A stretch of DNA of 64,000 bases from an uncultured Flavobacteriaceae bacterium. GTDB lineage: Bacteria; Bacteroidota; Bacteroidia; Flavobacteriales; Flavobacteriaceae. Position 1 is the stretch's first letter. Each line of letters starts with the position of its first letter. The notes under the pieces are model-generated. The model was given only the letters and a program-made list of their open reading frames with translations. It was not told the origin of the DNA and did not search any database. Location: positions 1 to 64,000 of the forward strand of contig CALLUG010000035.1 in the NCBI GenBank assembly GCA_938011315.1, read 5' to 3'. This document shows positions 50,389 through 60,700 of this stretch, piece by piece. Position numbers and translations under genes: made by a program.

Positions 50389-52344
50389 TTATATCAAGTT
50401 TACATCTGTTATTATCTCTAGTAAAGCGGGACCATCATAAGCATTTATTTTTTCTAAAGCTGGCATTATTTCTTCACGTTTGGTTACCCTAATTCCTAAG
50501 GCACCACAGTTTTCGGCATATTTTGCAAAATTCACATTATGCAGTGATGTTTTCCATACATCTAATTCTGCTGCTTTTTGTTCTTTTGAAATTTTCCCTA
50601 GTTCAGAGTTATTAAGCAGTATGTGTTTAATATTCATATTATATTTTACTAAGGTCATCATTTCTCCTAGATATTGTCCAAAACCACCATCACCAGAAAT
50701 AGACCAAATTGGTCGTTCTTTACCTTGTGCAGCCCATGCTCCAATAGCAGCAGGTAACGAAAACCCTATAGAACCTAGATAACCAGACATTAAGATAGAT
50801 TGATGTTTAGGTTCAAAATAACGCCCAAAGGAATAGGTATTATTACCTACATCTACTGCAATTACGGCGTTATCGGGCATAACTTTATTGAGAGCATCAA
50901 AGACAGCAATTGAGCTAATCCCCTTGATACTATTATCCTTTAATCTACTTTGCTTTTCTTCATCCCAAATTGCCCAACGTTCTTTAATTTCGGCGCGCTT
51001 ATTTACAGTCGCTGTTTTCCCTTTTACTCTATCTTTAATAATAGATAATGTTTCAGAAATTTCTCCCCAAAGGGCTACATCGACTTTATGAAACTTACTT
51101 AATGCAGCAGGATCATAATCAACCTGAATAATAGGTTTCTTTGGGGTAATCCCTGTATGGTTTGAAAAAGAAGCACCAAACACAATTAGTAAGTCACTTT
51201 CGTTCATAAACCAAGATGCAATAGGAGTACCACTCCTACCCAACACTCCACAGCCTAGTTCGTGTCGATCAGGAATGAGTCCTTTTCCTTTAAAAGTTGT
51301 GATTACAGGGCAGTTTAATTGTTCTGCAAAGGTAATAATTGCTTCCATATGAAAGCGTGCTCCATGCCCTACTATAATGGTAGGCATTTTGGAATTTATA
51401 ATTTTATCTACAGCTTTATCTACCATTTGCCCTGGAGGAGCAATATTCATAGGGGTAATTCTTCCTTCTGGGGTTTGTGGACTTTCCCCCTTTGGTTTAG
51501 GCATAAAAGCAACTTCATCAGGAAATGTAATATGCGATACGTTTCTGTTTAATAATGCACTTTTTATAGCTAAACTCATTAACTCACTATGCTTAGAATG
51601 TTGCTGCACGGCATGGTTAAAATCTGCTACGGTTTGAAACGCTCTAACCAAATCTACTTCCTGAAACGCTCCAGTACCCATTACTTGAGTATCTACTTGA
51701 CCCGAAATAGCTAGCATTGGTGCGCGATCTACTTTAGCGTCCCACATACCTGTAAACATATTTGTAGATCCTGGTCCTGCTATGCCAAAACATACTGCTG
51801 GTTTCCCCATTAATTTACCGTAAGCCGCCGCAGCAAAAGCAGCAGCACCTTCGTGGCGAATTCCAAAAAACTGAAATTTCCCTTCTGCTTCTAACCGCAT
51901 CATAGCGTCGGCAACTCCAAGGTTTGAATGCCCTACCATTCCAAAAGCTGTATCTACACCCCAGTTTGTCATTGTTTGCATCATCACATCCGATATCGTA
52001 TCTTGATGTGTCTCTTCTTCTTCTACACCTACATAAATAGCATCATCTTCTTCCTTTACCTGAAACGTATCTACACCATCATCAAATCCTCCTGGGGGTA
52101 AGCCTGTACATGGATGAAAATCCCAACCATGCCAAGGGCAGCGTAGCATACCGTTCTCGATAGAGCCTTCGCCTAGTGGACCTCCTTGATGTGGGCAACG
52201 ATTGTCTAAAGCTGAAAATTTACCTTCAAAATGAGTTAAGCAAACTCCTTGATGACCAGCAGTTACGGTCTGTACTCTACCTTCTGGAAGGTTATTTTTA
52301 TTGTCTAAAACTTTATACCAAACTGTATTTTTTTTTGAACTCAT
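50389..52344 (-). CDS. Rieske [2Fe-2S] - thiamine-diphosphate-dependent enzyme fusion (pyruvate oxidase/acetolactate synthase-like)
   Basis: N-terminal CPHQGGPLGEGSIENGMLRCPWHGWD; ThDP-enzyme RHEGAAAFAAAAYGK (catalytic Glu) and GDGGFG...LLNN ThDP motif. Confidence 0.9.
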   Translation of the reverse strand: MSSKKNTVWYKVLDNKNNLPEGRVQTVTAGHQGVCLTHFEGKFSALDNRCPHQGGPLGEGSIENGMLRCPWHGWDFHPCTGLPPGGFDDGVDTFQVKEEDDAIYVGVEEEETHQDTISDVMMQTMTNWGVDTAFGMVGHSNLGVADAMMRLEAEGKFQFFGIRHEGAAAFAAAAYGKLMGKPAVCFGIAGPGSTNMFTGMWDAKVDRAPMLAISGQVDTQVMGTGAFQEVDLVRAFQTVADFNHAVQQHSKHSELMSLAIKSALLNRNVSHITFPDEVAFMPKPKGESPQTPEGRITPMNIAPPGQMVDKAVDKIINSKMPTIIVGHGARFHMEAIITFAEQLNCPVITTFKGKGLIPDRHELGCGVLGRSGTPIASWFMNESDLLIVFGASFSNHTGITPKKPIIQVDYDPAALSKFHKVDVALWGEISETLSIIKDRVKGKTATVNKRAEIKERWAIWDEEKQSRLKDNSIKGISSIAVFDALNKVMPDNAVIAVDVGNNTYSFGRYFEPKHQSILMSGYLGSIGFSLPAAIGAWAAQGKERPIWSISGDGGFGQYLGEMMTLVKYNMNIKHILLNNSELGKISKEQKAAELDVWKTSLHNVNFAKYAENCGALGIRVTKREEIMPALEKINAYDGPALLEIITDVNLI

Positions 52345-52365
52345 TTTATTTATAATATTGTTAGT

Positions 52366-52749
52366 TTAACATTTGTTTTGAAATTGATCTTGACGAATTT
52401 TCACAGCTTTAAAGGAATAAGCAATCAAATTTATAAGTGCGCCAAAAGCAAATATAATACCTAAAATTGCTAAATAAATTGAGGAATTTGAATTTGACCC
52501 ACTAGTTTGAGAAATTCCAGCCATTAGGCCAGATAACACAAAACTTGCAACAGATAGATATAGTAATACCATAGCTCTATTAAGGCGTTTTAATTGTTTC
52601 AGTTTTCTAGAAATAATTAATTTACGTAATTCTTTTTTTGAAATTAAATCATTTAATTCACTACTTAACGCAATCATCAAATTAGAGGTCGACAATATAA
52701 GTAACCCGATTGCTGGAACAATTGTAATAGGAACATACCAGTTTTCCAT
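52366..52749 (-). CDS. DUF2721-like membrane protein
   Basis: VPITIVPAIGLLILSTSNLMIALSSELNDLI N-terminus, three TM helices. Confidence 0.7.
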   Translation of the reverse strand: MENWYVPITIVPAIGLLILSTSNLMIALSSELNDLISKKELRKLIISRKLKQLKRLNRAMVLLYLSVASFVLSGLMAGISQTSGSNSNSSIYLAILGIIFAFGALINLIAYSFKAVKIRQDQFQNKC

Positions 52750-52765
52750 ATACTAATTAATTAAA

Positions 52766-53320
52766 TTAACTATGTTCATTACTTTCATGTTTTTCTTTAT
52801 GTTTTTTTGGTAAACTAAATATAATTCCTGCAGTAATAAATTCTGCACTTAACTCACCAATAATACTTTTAAATTCAGCAAACAAAAAAACATTTTTTAT
52901 TTTATAATGTGCACCAAAGCCATAGTTTATCCCAATAGCTTCAATTTTTTCAGAAATAGCGTTGTTTTGCACATTGCGCTCATCTTCAATAGTATAATTA
53001 ACACCCAATAAAGGGTAAACACCCAAGTTGTGAGTAGCTTCTAGAATATAATGGGCATTTATATTTAGGTCTGTTATAGATTTTTCAACGTCATTATTAA
53101 TGTCTTGAAAAGGGAAAATTGATACTTCAGGACCAAAACAAAAATGTTCATTTATGGCATAAAAAACTCTAAGGTTAACACCGTACAATTCGTCTGCTGT
53201 TTCTAAAGCTCCTCCAAAGCCAGCTGTAAATCCTTCTTGAGCCCGAACAAGATTAGGTGCAAATGCTGTTAAAAGCAGTAACAACAGCAATGCATTAGTT
53301 TTTTTATTTAACGCCTGCAT
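52766..53320 (-). CDS. Outer-membrane beta-barrel-like protein
   Basis: Signal peptide; beta-strand pattern (GFGGALETADELYGVNLRVFYAINEHFCFGPEVSIF). Confidence 0.6.
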   Translation of the reverse strand: MQALNKKTNALLLLLLLTAFAPNLVRAQEGFTAGFGGALETADELYGVNLRVFYAINEHFCFGPEVSIFPFQDINNDVEKSITDLNINAHYILEATHNLGVYPLLGVNYTIEDERNVQNNAISEKIEAIGINYGFGAHYKIKNVFLFAEFKSIIGELSAEFITAGIIFSLPKKHKEKHESNEHS

Positions 53321-54914
53321 AGTTTATTCCTGTTAAATCATACATTTCTTTACTAAAAGTAGAAAGGTCATCAAAGTTAAACTTGCCAATATCATCGTAA
53401 CCACAAGCTCTTGAGATAACACGAATTAAATTATTAGTAGCGTCAAAATAGTTATGTAATTGTTTTGCAGATTCATTAATAATAATTCTGCTTCTAAGTG
53501 ATTCTTTTTGTGTTGCAATTCCTACTGGACAATTATTACTTCCACAAGCTCGCATCCCTAAACAGCCAATGGCTTGTAATGCTGAATTAGATACTGCAAT
53601 AGCGTCTGCTCCAAGCATTAGAGCTTTTGCAAAATCTTCGGCAACACGAAGGCCTCCTGTAATAATAAGTGTAACTTGTGATGCTCCTACCTTATCTAAA
53701 TATGTTCTAGCTCTTGCTAAAGCAGGTATGGTTGGAACATTAATATGATCTCTCAAAATTGTAGGTGCAGATCCTGTGCCTCCACCGCGACCATCCAAAA
53801 TAATATAATCCACTCCAACGTCTAGGGCAAATTGGATGTCTTTTTCTATATGACTTGCTGCTAGTTTAAATCCTATTGGAATTCCACCTGTACGCTCACG
53901 CACTTTGTTTGCAAAATCCTTAAAATCGGCAACAGTATGTAAGTTAGGATTGGCAGCAGGAGAGATTGCAGTTTCCCCTTCATTAATTCCTCTAACTTGT
54001 GCAATTTCTTTACTTACTTTAGTTCCTGGTAAGTGTCCTCCTGTTCCTGTTTTGGCTCCTTGACCTGCTTTAAAGTGAAATGCTTGCACTTTATCTAGTT
54101 TATCCCAAGTAAACCCAAATTGTGCAGAAGCAAGTTCGTAAAAATATTTGGAATTACTAGATTGCTCATCTGGTAACATCCCTCCTTCTCCCGAGCATAT
54201 TCCTGTTCCTGAAAGTTCTGCGCCTTTAGCTAGTGCAATTTTTGCTTCGCGCGATAATGCCCCAAAACTCATATCACTTACAAACAATGGCATGTCTAAT
54301 GCTAGTGGTTTTTTAGCTTCGGGACCGATAATAACTTTTGTATTCACGGAATCTTCATCTAGTAATGGACGTGATGCTAATTGTGCTGGTAAAAATTGTA
54401 TATCTTCCCACTTAGGAAGTGTGTTTCTGTCTACTCCCATCGAAGCAGAAAACCCATGGTGACCTATGTTTTTTAATCCGTTTTGAGCTAACTCTTTAAT
54501 GTATGTCGTGTAAGGCTCTGTACTTTCTGGGTGTGTATCTGCATAAGCTCCTAGGTAATTGTCACGATTAAATGGCTGTGGATGGTTTTGTAAGTAAGCG
54601 TTAATTTCAAATTGATCAACAAATAAATTGTCGCCTTCAATTTTTGTTGAAAATTTATGTAAAACTTCTTTGTTATTGTATTCAGAAACTCCAGAATCTA
54701 CACGATAATCCCAGCCATGTACACCGCAAATAAGGTTTTGTCCATCAACATATCCGTCAGACATTAATGCACCGCGGTGTAAACAGCGTCCGTAAAGAAC
54801 TGAAATATTATCATCAAACTTTACAATAACTAGGTCTAAACCGTTTACTAAAGCATGAGTTGGTTTTTTGTTTTCTAACGTGCTTATTTGAGCAATTAAA
54901 AAAGGATCTTTCAT
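53304..54914 (-). CDS. Rieske [2Fe-2S] - FMN-binding glutamate-synthase-like protein
   Basis: N-terminal CLHRGALMSDGYVDGQNLICGVHGWD; GltS-like body with VDYIILDGRGGGTGSAPTILRDH and Cys-x5-Cys-x4-Cys (CLGMRACGSNNC). Confidence 0.9.
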   Translation of the reverse strand: MKDPFLIAQISTLENKKPTHALVNGLDLVIVKFDDNISVLYGRCLHRGALMSDGYVDGQNLICGVHGWDYRVDSGVSEYNNKEVLHKFSTKIEGDNLFVDQFEINAYLQNHPQPFNRDNYLGAYADTHPESTEPYTTYIKELAQNGLKNIGHHGFSASMGVDRNTLPKWEDIQFLPAQLASRPLLDEDSVNTKVIIGPEAKKPLALDMPLFVSDMSFGALSREAKIALAKGAELSGTGICSGEGGMLPDEQSSNSKYFYELASAQFGFTWDKLDKVQAFHFKAGQGAKTGTGGHLPGTKVSKEIAQVRGINEGETAISPAANPNLHTVADFKDFANKVRERTGGIPIGFKLAASHIEKDIQFALDVGVDYIILDGRGGGTGSAPTILRDHINVPTIPALARARTYLDKVGASQVTLIITGGLRVAEDFAKALMLGADAIAVSNSALQAIGCLGMRACGSNNCPVGIATQKESLRSRIIINESAKQLHNYFDATNNLIRVISRACGYDDIGKFNFDDLSTFSKEMYDLTGINYAGVK

Positions 54915-54924
54915 AAATGTTATG

Positions 54925-55590
54925 TTACTTTTTTGGTGTTAAAGAATAATATTTTGAATTATAATCAATAATGTTTTCTGTTCTGAGTTGACTTAGGACA
55001 TTACTTACCGTTTGTCTTGAAGTATTTGTTAGGCTAGAAATATCTTTATGCGACAACATGTTTTTGGCTGTTACAATTCCTTTTTCGTTAGGATTACCAA
55101 ATTGGTTAATATAATCGGTTATAAATTCTTGTATCCGAGTACTGCTGTCTTTATAAACTAAATCATGTAGTTTTCGTTCTAATTTTTTTATACGAATTCC
55201 ATACAGTTTTAAAATTTCATTTTTCAGTGATTTGTGTTTTGACATAATTTGCTCCATCCTTTCAGACTCTATAAAGCAAATAACACTATCTTCTAATGCA
55301 ATAGCTTTTTCTTTCGTAGCAGCTTCTTCGTTGTATAGTGATAATTCCCCAAAAATATTTCCTTTTTTTAAGATGTATTTTATATTATGATTTTGAGTAT
55401 CTATAATTTTTACAGTGCCTTTTTTTAGGAAAAATATATTTTTTTTATTTTTATCAGTTAAATAAATTGTGTCGCCTTTTTCGATATTATCCATCTCTAA
55501 AATCTCACACATACGCAACATTGTTATCCGTCCTAATTTGTTAAATAAATTAAAACCCTCTAAAAACCAATACTTCGTAAACGTGTTCAT
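54925..55590 (-). CDS. Crp/Fnr-family transcriptional regulator
   Basis: cNMP-binding-like domain (KKGNIFGELSLYNEEAATKEKAIALEDS) and C-terminal HTH (SHKDISSLTNTSRQTVSNVLSQLR); ATG at 55590 chosen over the TTG at 55611. Confidence 0.88.
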   Translation of the reverse strand: MNTFTKYWFLEGFNLFNKLGRITMLRMCEILEMDNIEKGDTIYLTDKNKKNIFFLKKGTVKIIDTQNHNIKYILKKGNIFGELSLYNEEAATKEKAIALEDSVICFIESERMEQIMSKHKSLKNEILKLYGIRIKKLERKLHDLVYKDSSTRIQEFITDYINQFGNPNEKGIVTAKNMLSHKDISSLTNTSRQTVSNVLSQLRTENIIDYNSKYYSLTPKK

Positions 55591-56084
55591 AAAAATAGTT
55601 ACAAAAACCAAATGTAATTATTTTTACTTATAAACCTAATATGAATATTAAATATAGTTACTACAGACGACAGATACTTTTTTATGACAAAAACTTTTTT
55701 TCATAAGCCCTTTTTCACAACTTATTATATTTTTAAACAAAGGCATTTAATCGTAAAGACAATTATCTTAAATATAGAACTAAAATACTGTACATCAATT
55801 AAATAGATACATGCATTAATTTTAATTTAAAGACATAGTTTCACTAAAAAGAGTGTAGTAAAACTATTAATAACACTTTTCCTTTTGCTTATTTAATAAT
55901 CAAAACGCATGTTTAAAAAAATCGTTTATAACCTTATTATTATTCTCCATTTATATTAAAAATTAGTCATCTACGTTAAATTGCTTGTATTCATTATAGT
56001 TTTGAAATTTCAAATTAGTTTAAGAAAGTGAAAAAGCAAACATGTAGTAAAAAATTAATGACTCTTAATTATTACAATGTCCTT

Positions 56085-56714
56085 CTATTTCAAAAAGCCT
56101 TGTTTTCTAATGTCTTTATGTATCTGTTCTATGTTAGTAGGGATGCTTGTCGTTAATAACCAGTTAACATCGAAGCCGTTTCGTATTGCGGTTTTCATTA
56201 AGTAATCATTTTCAGAAACTAATTGTCCTAATTTTTTTAAATCATCATAAAACTCTAACCATAAATCTTCATGCATTTTCTTAATCAGAATAAGTACTTT
56301 AAAAGCCCTCGCAATAACATAAATACAAAACTTATATGCTTTTTCGTATGTCTGTTCTAAAACTTCTTTGTTTTTTAACTCTAGTGTACGGATTAGCATT
56401 AACAAATTTAAACTTATTTCTCCATGCTTATCTTTTGTTATTGTTACATGTTCATTAATGTATCCACTTACTTCTCGCATATACATCATTAAATAACCAG
56501 GTAGGGATTCATAGCTACAAAATTGTTCTATTCTTGTTATGATTCGTTTTTCTACAATAGCACGCTTATCGCTTGATGTTCTGTCATCTAAGAGTTCAAA
56601 ATACAGTCTATTGGTTAAAACCAAATCTTTTTTTAATAAACGCAGTATTAATTTATCTTTCTCTTTAGAGGGTAACTGACTTATAGCGTCTTTAAATTCT
56701 TTTTCAAATTTCAT
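56085..56714 (-). CDS. Hypothetical protein
   Basis: 209 aa, mostly helical, no family recognised. Confidence 0.55.
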   Translation of the reverse strand: MKFEKEFKDAISQLPSKEKDKLILRLLKKDLVLTNRLYFELLDDRTSSDKRAIVEKRIITRIEQFCSYESLPGYLMMYMREVSGYINEHVTITKDKHGEISLNLLMLIRTLELKNKEVLEQTYEKAYKFCIYVIARAFKVLILIKKMHEDLWLEFYDDLKKLGQLVSENDYLMKTAIRNGFDVNWLLTTSIPTNIEQIHKDIRKQGFLK

Positions 56715-56870
56715 ATCACTTTTTCATTAAGATTGAGTTAAAAATATAAATTTTAGTGCATTATAAAAAATGTCAGTTTCACTAAAAGAATGATGTGGGG
56801 TTTGAATGTATTTTTTTAATATTCTTCAACAATTATAAAATTAAGAATATTTACAATTATTGTATTAAAA

Positions 56871-56903
56871 CAAAAAATCCTCATTAAAAAACAAGGATTT
56901 TTG
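56871..56903 (-). terminator. Terminator of the minus-strand tRNA cluster
   Basis: CAAAAAATCCT ... AGGATTTTTG inverted repeat immediately 3' of tRNA-Arg, U-rich on the minus strand. Confidence 0.75.
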
Positions 56904-56977
<74 letters not shown>

Positions 56978-56993
56978 AATACTAATTTTAAAG

Positions 56994-57068
56994 TCGGGGT
57001 GGCAGGATTCGAACCTGCGGCCTCCACGTCCCAAACGTGGCGCGATAACCGGGCTACGCTACACCCCG
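56994..57068 (-). tRNA. tRNA-Pro (TGG)
   Basis: Reverse complement CGGGGTGTAGCGTAGCCCGGTTATCGCGCCACGTTTGGGACGTGG...CACCCCGA; anticodon TGG. Confidence 0.96.
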
Positions 57069-57141
57069 TAACTTTTAATTGTCCAAAACGCAACTCATTA
57101 AGCTCCCATTACTGTAGAATTAATAGGGTTTTGAATTATTG

Positions 57142-57230
57142 CGGAGAGACAGGGATTCGAACCCTGGGTAAGTGTTTCCACCTACGACGATTTAGCAAAC
57201 CGCTCCTTTCGGCCACTCAGGCACCTCTCC
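57142..57230 (-). tRNA. tRNA-Ser (GCT)
   Basis: Reverse complement GGAGAGGTGCCTGAGTGGCCGAAAGGAGCGGTTTGCTAAATCG with long variable arm; anticodon GCT. Confidence 0.95.
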
Positions 57231-57752
57231 AGTTTTTAATGAACTTACACACATTTTTTAAATGCGACTGCAAATGTAACTTTTCATCTTAAAGAACGCA
57301 AACTATTTTTTATTTTTTTATTAGGATACTAATAAATGCTAAAAAAAGAACAACCACCTTTATGGACTCCGCATTTTTAGTTTATACTTTGACTTTTATC
57401 ACAACATTTCGAGATAACTAAAAACTAACTCTAGTAGGTAATTAATACTAAAAACAAATTTTAAAATCGATGATTTAAGTCCTTAATATATTATCAATTT
57501 GACATCTGTTAAGTATCACAATAATAAGTGTTACACCGATTCGTTTTTTTGCCTTTAGTAAACTAAAACTTTTAATTATACAGAAAATTTTGTTTGAGTT
57601 ATATGTTTTGTTCGAAAAGAAAAAGAGTATTTTTTTAATAAATGAAAAAAATTAAATTACTCATTATATTTAATCAATTATTGGTATGTTTGTCCAGTAA
57701 AATTATATCATTTTATATTTCATTTGCAAAAGCAACTTTACAAAAACCAAAT

Positions 57753-60700
57753 ATGAAAAATCAACTAAAACTTATTTCATTAATAGTTGTATTAACTATT
57801 TTTAATGCCTGTGCAACGTACAAAACACAGTTTAAAACGCAAGACAAAACTCAACATTTTCCAAAAAACAAAGATATTAGCCACTCGTTTTACCTTGTTG
57901 GAGATGCGGGTAATACTCCTTTAGGAAAAACATCTAATGTATTGCAACAATTAGAAACAACATTAAACAAAGCATCTCAGCAAAGTACGCTAGTCTTTTT
58001 GGGAGACAATATATACCCATCGGGCTTAGCTAAAAAAGGAAAGGAAAACAGAGCTTTTGGTGAGCATCAACTAAATCTTCAAACAGCAGTTGTTAAAAAC
58101 TTTAAAGGACAAACGCTTTTCATTCCAGGAAACCACGACTGGTATTCCGATGGTTTAGAGGGCTTAAAACGACAACAAAAATATATCGAAAACATCTTAG
58201 GCAAAAATTCCTTTTTACCTAAAAATGGTTGTCCTATAAAAAAAGTTAATATTAGTGACGACATTGTAATGATAGTCGTAGATTCACAATGGTATTTAAC
58301 CGATTGGAACAAACATCCTAACATAAACAATGATTGCGAAATTAAAACCAGAAACAGGTTTTTTGATGAGTTCGAAAGCTTAATAAAAAAAGCTAGAGGA
58401 AAAACAACTTTAATTGCTATGCATCATCCAATGTTTTCTAATGGTCCTCATGGTGGGCAGTATGCTTTTAAGCAACATTTAACACCAACACCTGTTTTGG
58501 GAACACTCAAAAATATACTTAGAAAAACAGGTGGTGTATCTCCTGCTGATTTACAAAATAAAATATACAATGAATTTAAAAATCGTATTGTAACACTCTC
58601 ACAAGAAAATGATAAAGTTATTTTTATGTCTGGACACGAGCATAGCTTACAGTATATAATAGAGGACAATTTGCCTCAAATTGTAAGTGGCTCAGGATCT
58701 AAAACCAGTGCGACAAGAAATGTAAACGGAGGGCTTTTTTCGTCAGGAAGTACAGGTTACGCTAGGTTAGATGTTTTTACTGATGGATCTTCTTATATAA
58801 GATTTTATGATGCTAAAGATAATAATGTGATTTTTCAAACTCAAGTCTTATCTCCAAACGACAAGGTAGAAGTTTCAAAATATAATGCTACAATTCCTCC
58901 TACCAAAACAGCAGCAGTATATAATAAGGAAGAAACTAATAAAAACACTATTTACAAGAAACTTTTAGGAAAACGTTATCGTGATTATTACAGTACCAAT
59001 GTAACAGTACCAACAGTTAACTTGGATACGCTATATGGTGGCTTAGTTCCTACCCGAAAAGGAGGTGGTCATCAATCAAAATCATTACGATTAGAAGATG
59101 CCGAAGGTAGAGAGTACGTTATGAGAGCTGTGCGTAAAAATGCACTACAGTACTTACAAGCAGTAGCGTTTAAGGATCAATATATAGAAGGACAGTTTGA
59201 CGATACTTATACCGAAGGTTTACTACAAGATGTATTTACTGGATCTCACCCCTATGCCCCTCTTGCTGTTGGTACACTTGCCGAAGCAGCGGGAGTTTAT
59301 CACACAAACCCTGTGTTGTATTATGTACCAAAGCAAAATACATTAGGAGAATATAATGATAATTTTGGAGATGAACTTTATATCATTGAAGAGCGCGCAG
59401 CAGATGGCCATGGCGATAAATCTAGTTTTGGCTTTTCTAACGAGCTAATAAGCACTAATGATATGCTTAAAAATCTTCAAAAAAATGAAAATCATAAACT
59501 AGATGAAGCAGCTTACATTCGTGCACGTTTGTTTGATATGCTAATAGGTGACTGGGACAGACATCAAGATCAATGGCGCTGGGCCGTATTTAAGGATAAT
59601 GAAACAACAATTTATCGACCTGTACCTAGAGATAGAGATCAAGCATTTTCTATAATGTCTGACGGAATATTATTAGGTATCGCCACTGCTATTATTCCAG
59701 ATATAAGATTACTACGATCTTATAGCGAAGATATTAAAAGTGTAAAATGGTTTAACCTAGAGCCTTACCCTTTAGACATTACATTAATAAATATTGCTGA
59801 TCAAAACTTATGGAACGCGCAAGTTAAACGCATTACAGAAAATGTAACAGACCAAATTATTAACCAAGCCTTTACAAACTTACCAAAGGAAGTTAATGAT
59901 GAAACCATTGAGGAAATTAAAACCAAGCTAAAAGGAAGACGTACTAATCTTCAAAAAATTTCTGACACCTATTTCAAGCATTTAAATAAATATGCTATTG
60001 TAAAAGGAACCAATAAAGATGATCGATTTGAGGTAGAACGCTTGCCAAATGGAATTACTAAAGTTTCTGGATACCGAATGAAAAAAGGAGAAAAAGCAGA
60101 ACGTTTTTTTGAAAGAACTTATAATCGAAACACAACTAAAGAAATTTGGATTTATGCTCTAGGCAATGATGATGAATTTAAAGTCTATGGAGAAGGAGAC
60201 AAAATGATTCCGTTACGATTAATAGGCGGTCAAAATAAAGACACTTACAATATTGTAAACGGAAAACGCGTAAAACTGTATGACCACAAATCTAGAGAGA
60301 GTAACTTTGTAACCAAAAAAGGAATAAAGCGATTAACAGACGATTATGAAATTAATGCTTATGATTATTCTAAGTTTAAAAATAACTCAAATCAATTTAT
60401 TCCAACAATTGGAGCAAATCCAGATGATGGGTTTAAAGTAGGTTTTGTAAATACTTATACTGTATCAACATACAATTTTAAACGAAATCCATTTATTTCA
60501 AAACATACTTTATCAGGATCGTACTTCTTTGCTACAAGTGGCTACGATTTAGCACTTAATAGTGAGTTTAGCCGTATTGTAGGCAAATGGAGTTTAGCTA
60601 TTGATGCAGCTTTTACAAGCCCTAATTTTAGTAGAAACTTTTTTGGTTTTGGGAACAGTACCTCAAACTCCGAGCCAGACGACGATGCTATCGATCTTGA

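Noticed and set aside
51319-51637. Two plus-strand ORFs (77 and 86 aa) inside the Rieske-ThDP gene
   Set aside because: Antisense shadows of a clear enzyme gene; no start context or family support.
57642-57752. Upstream start for the metallophosphoesterase protein
   Set aside because: The ATG at 57753 gives a standard lipoprotein signal peptide with lipobox; the longer start does not.
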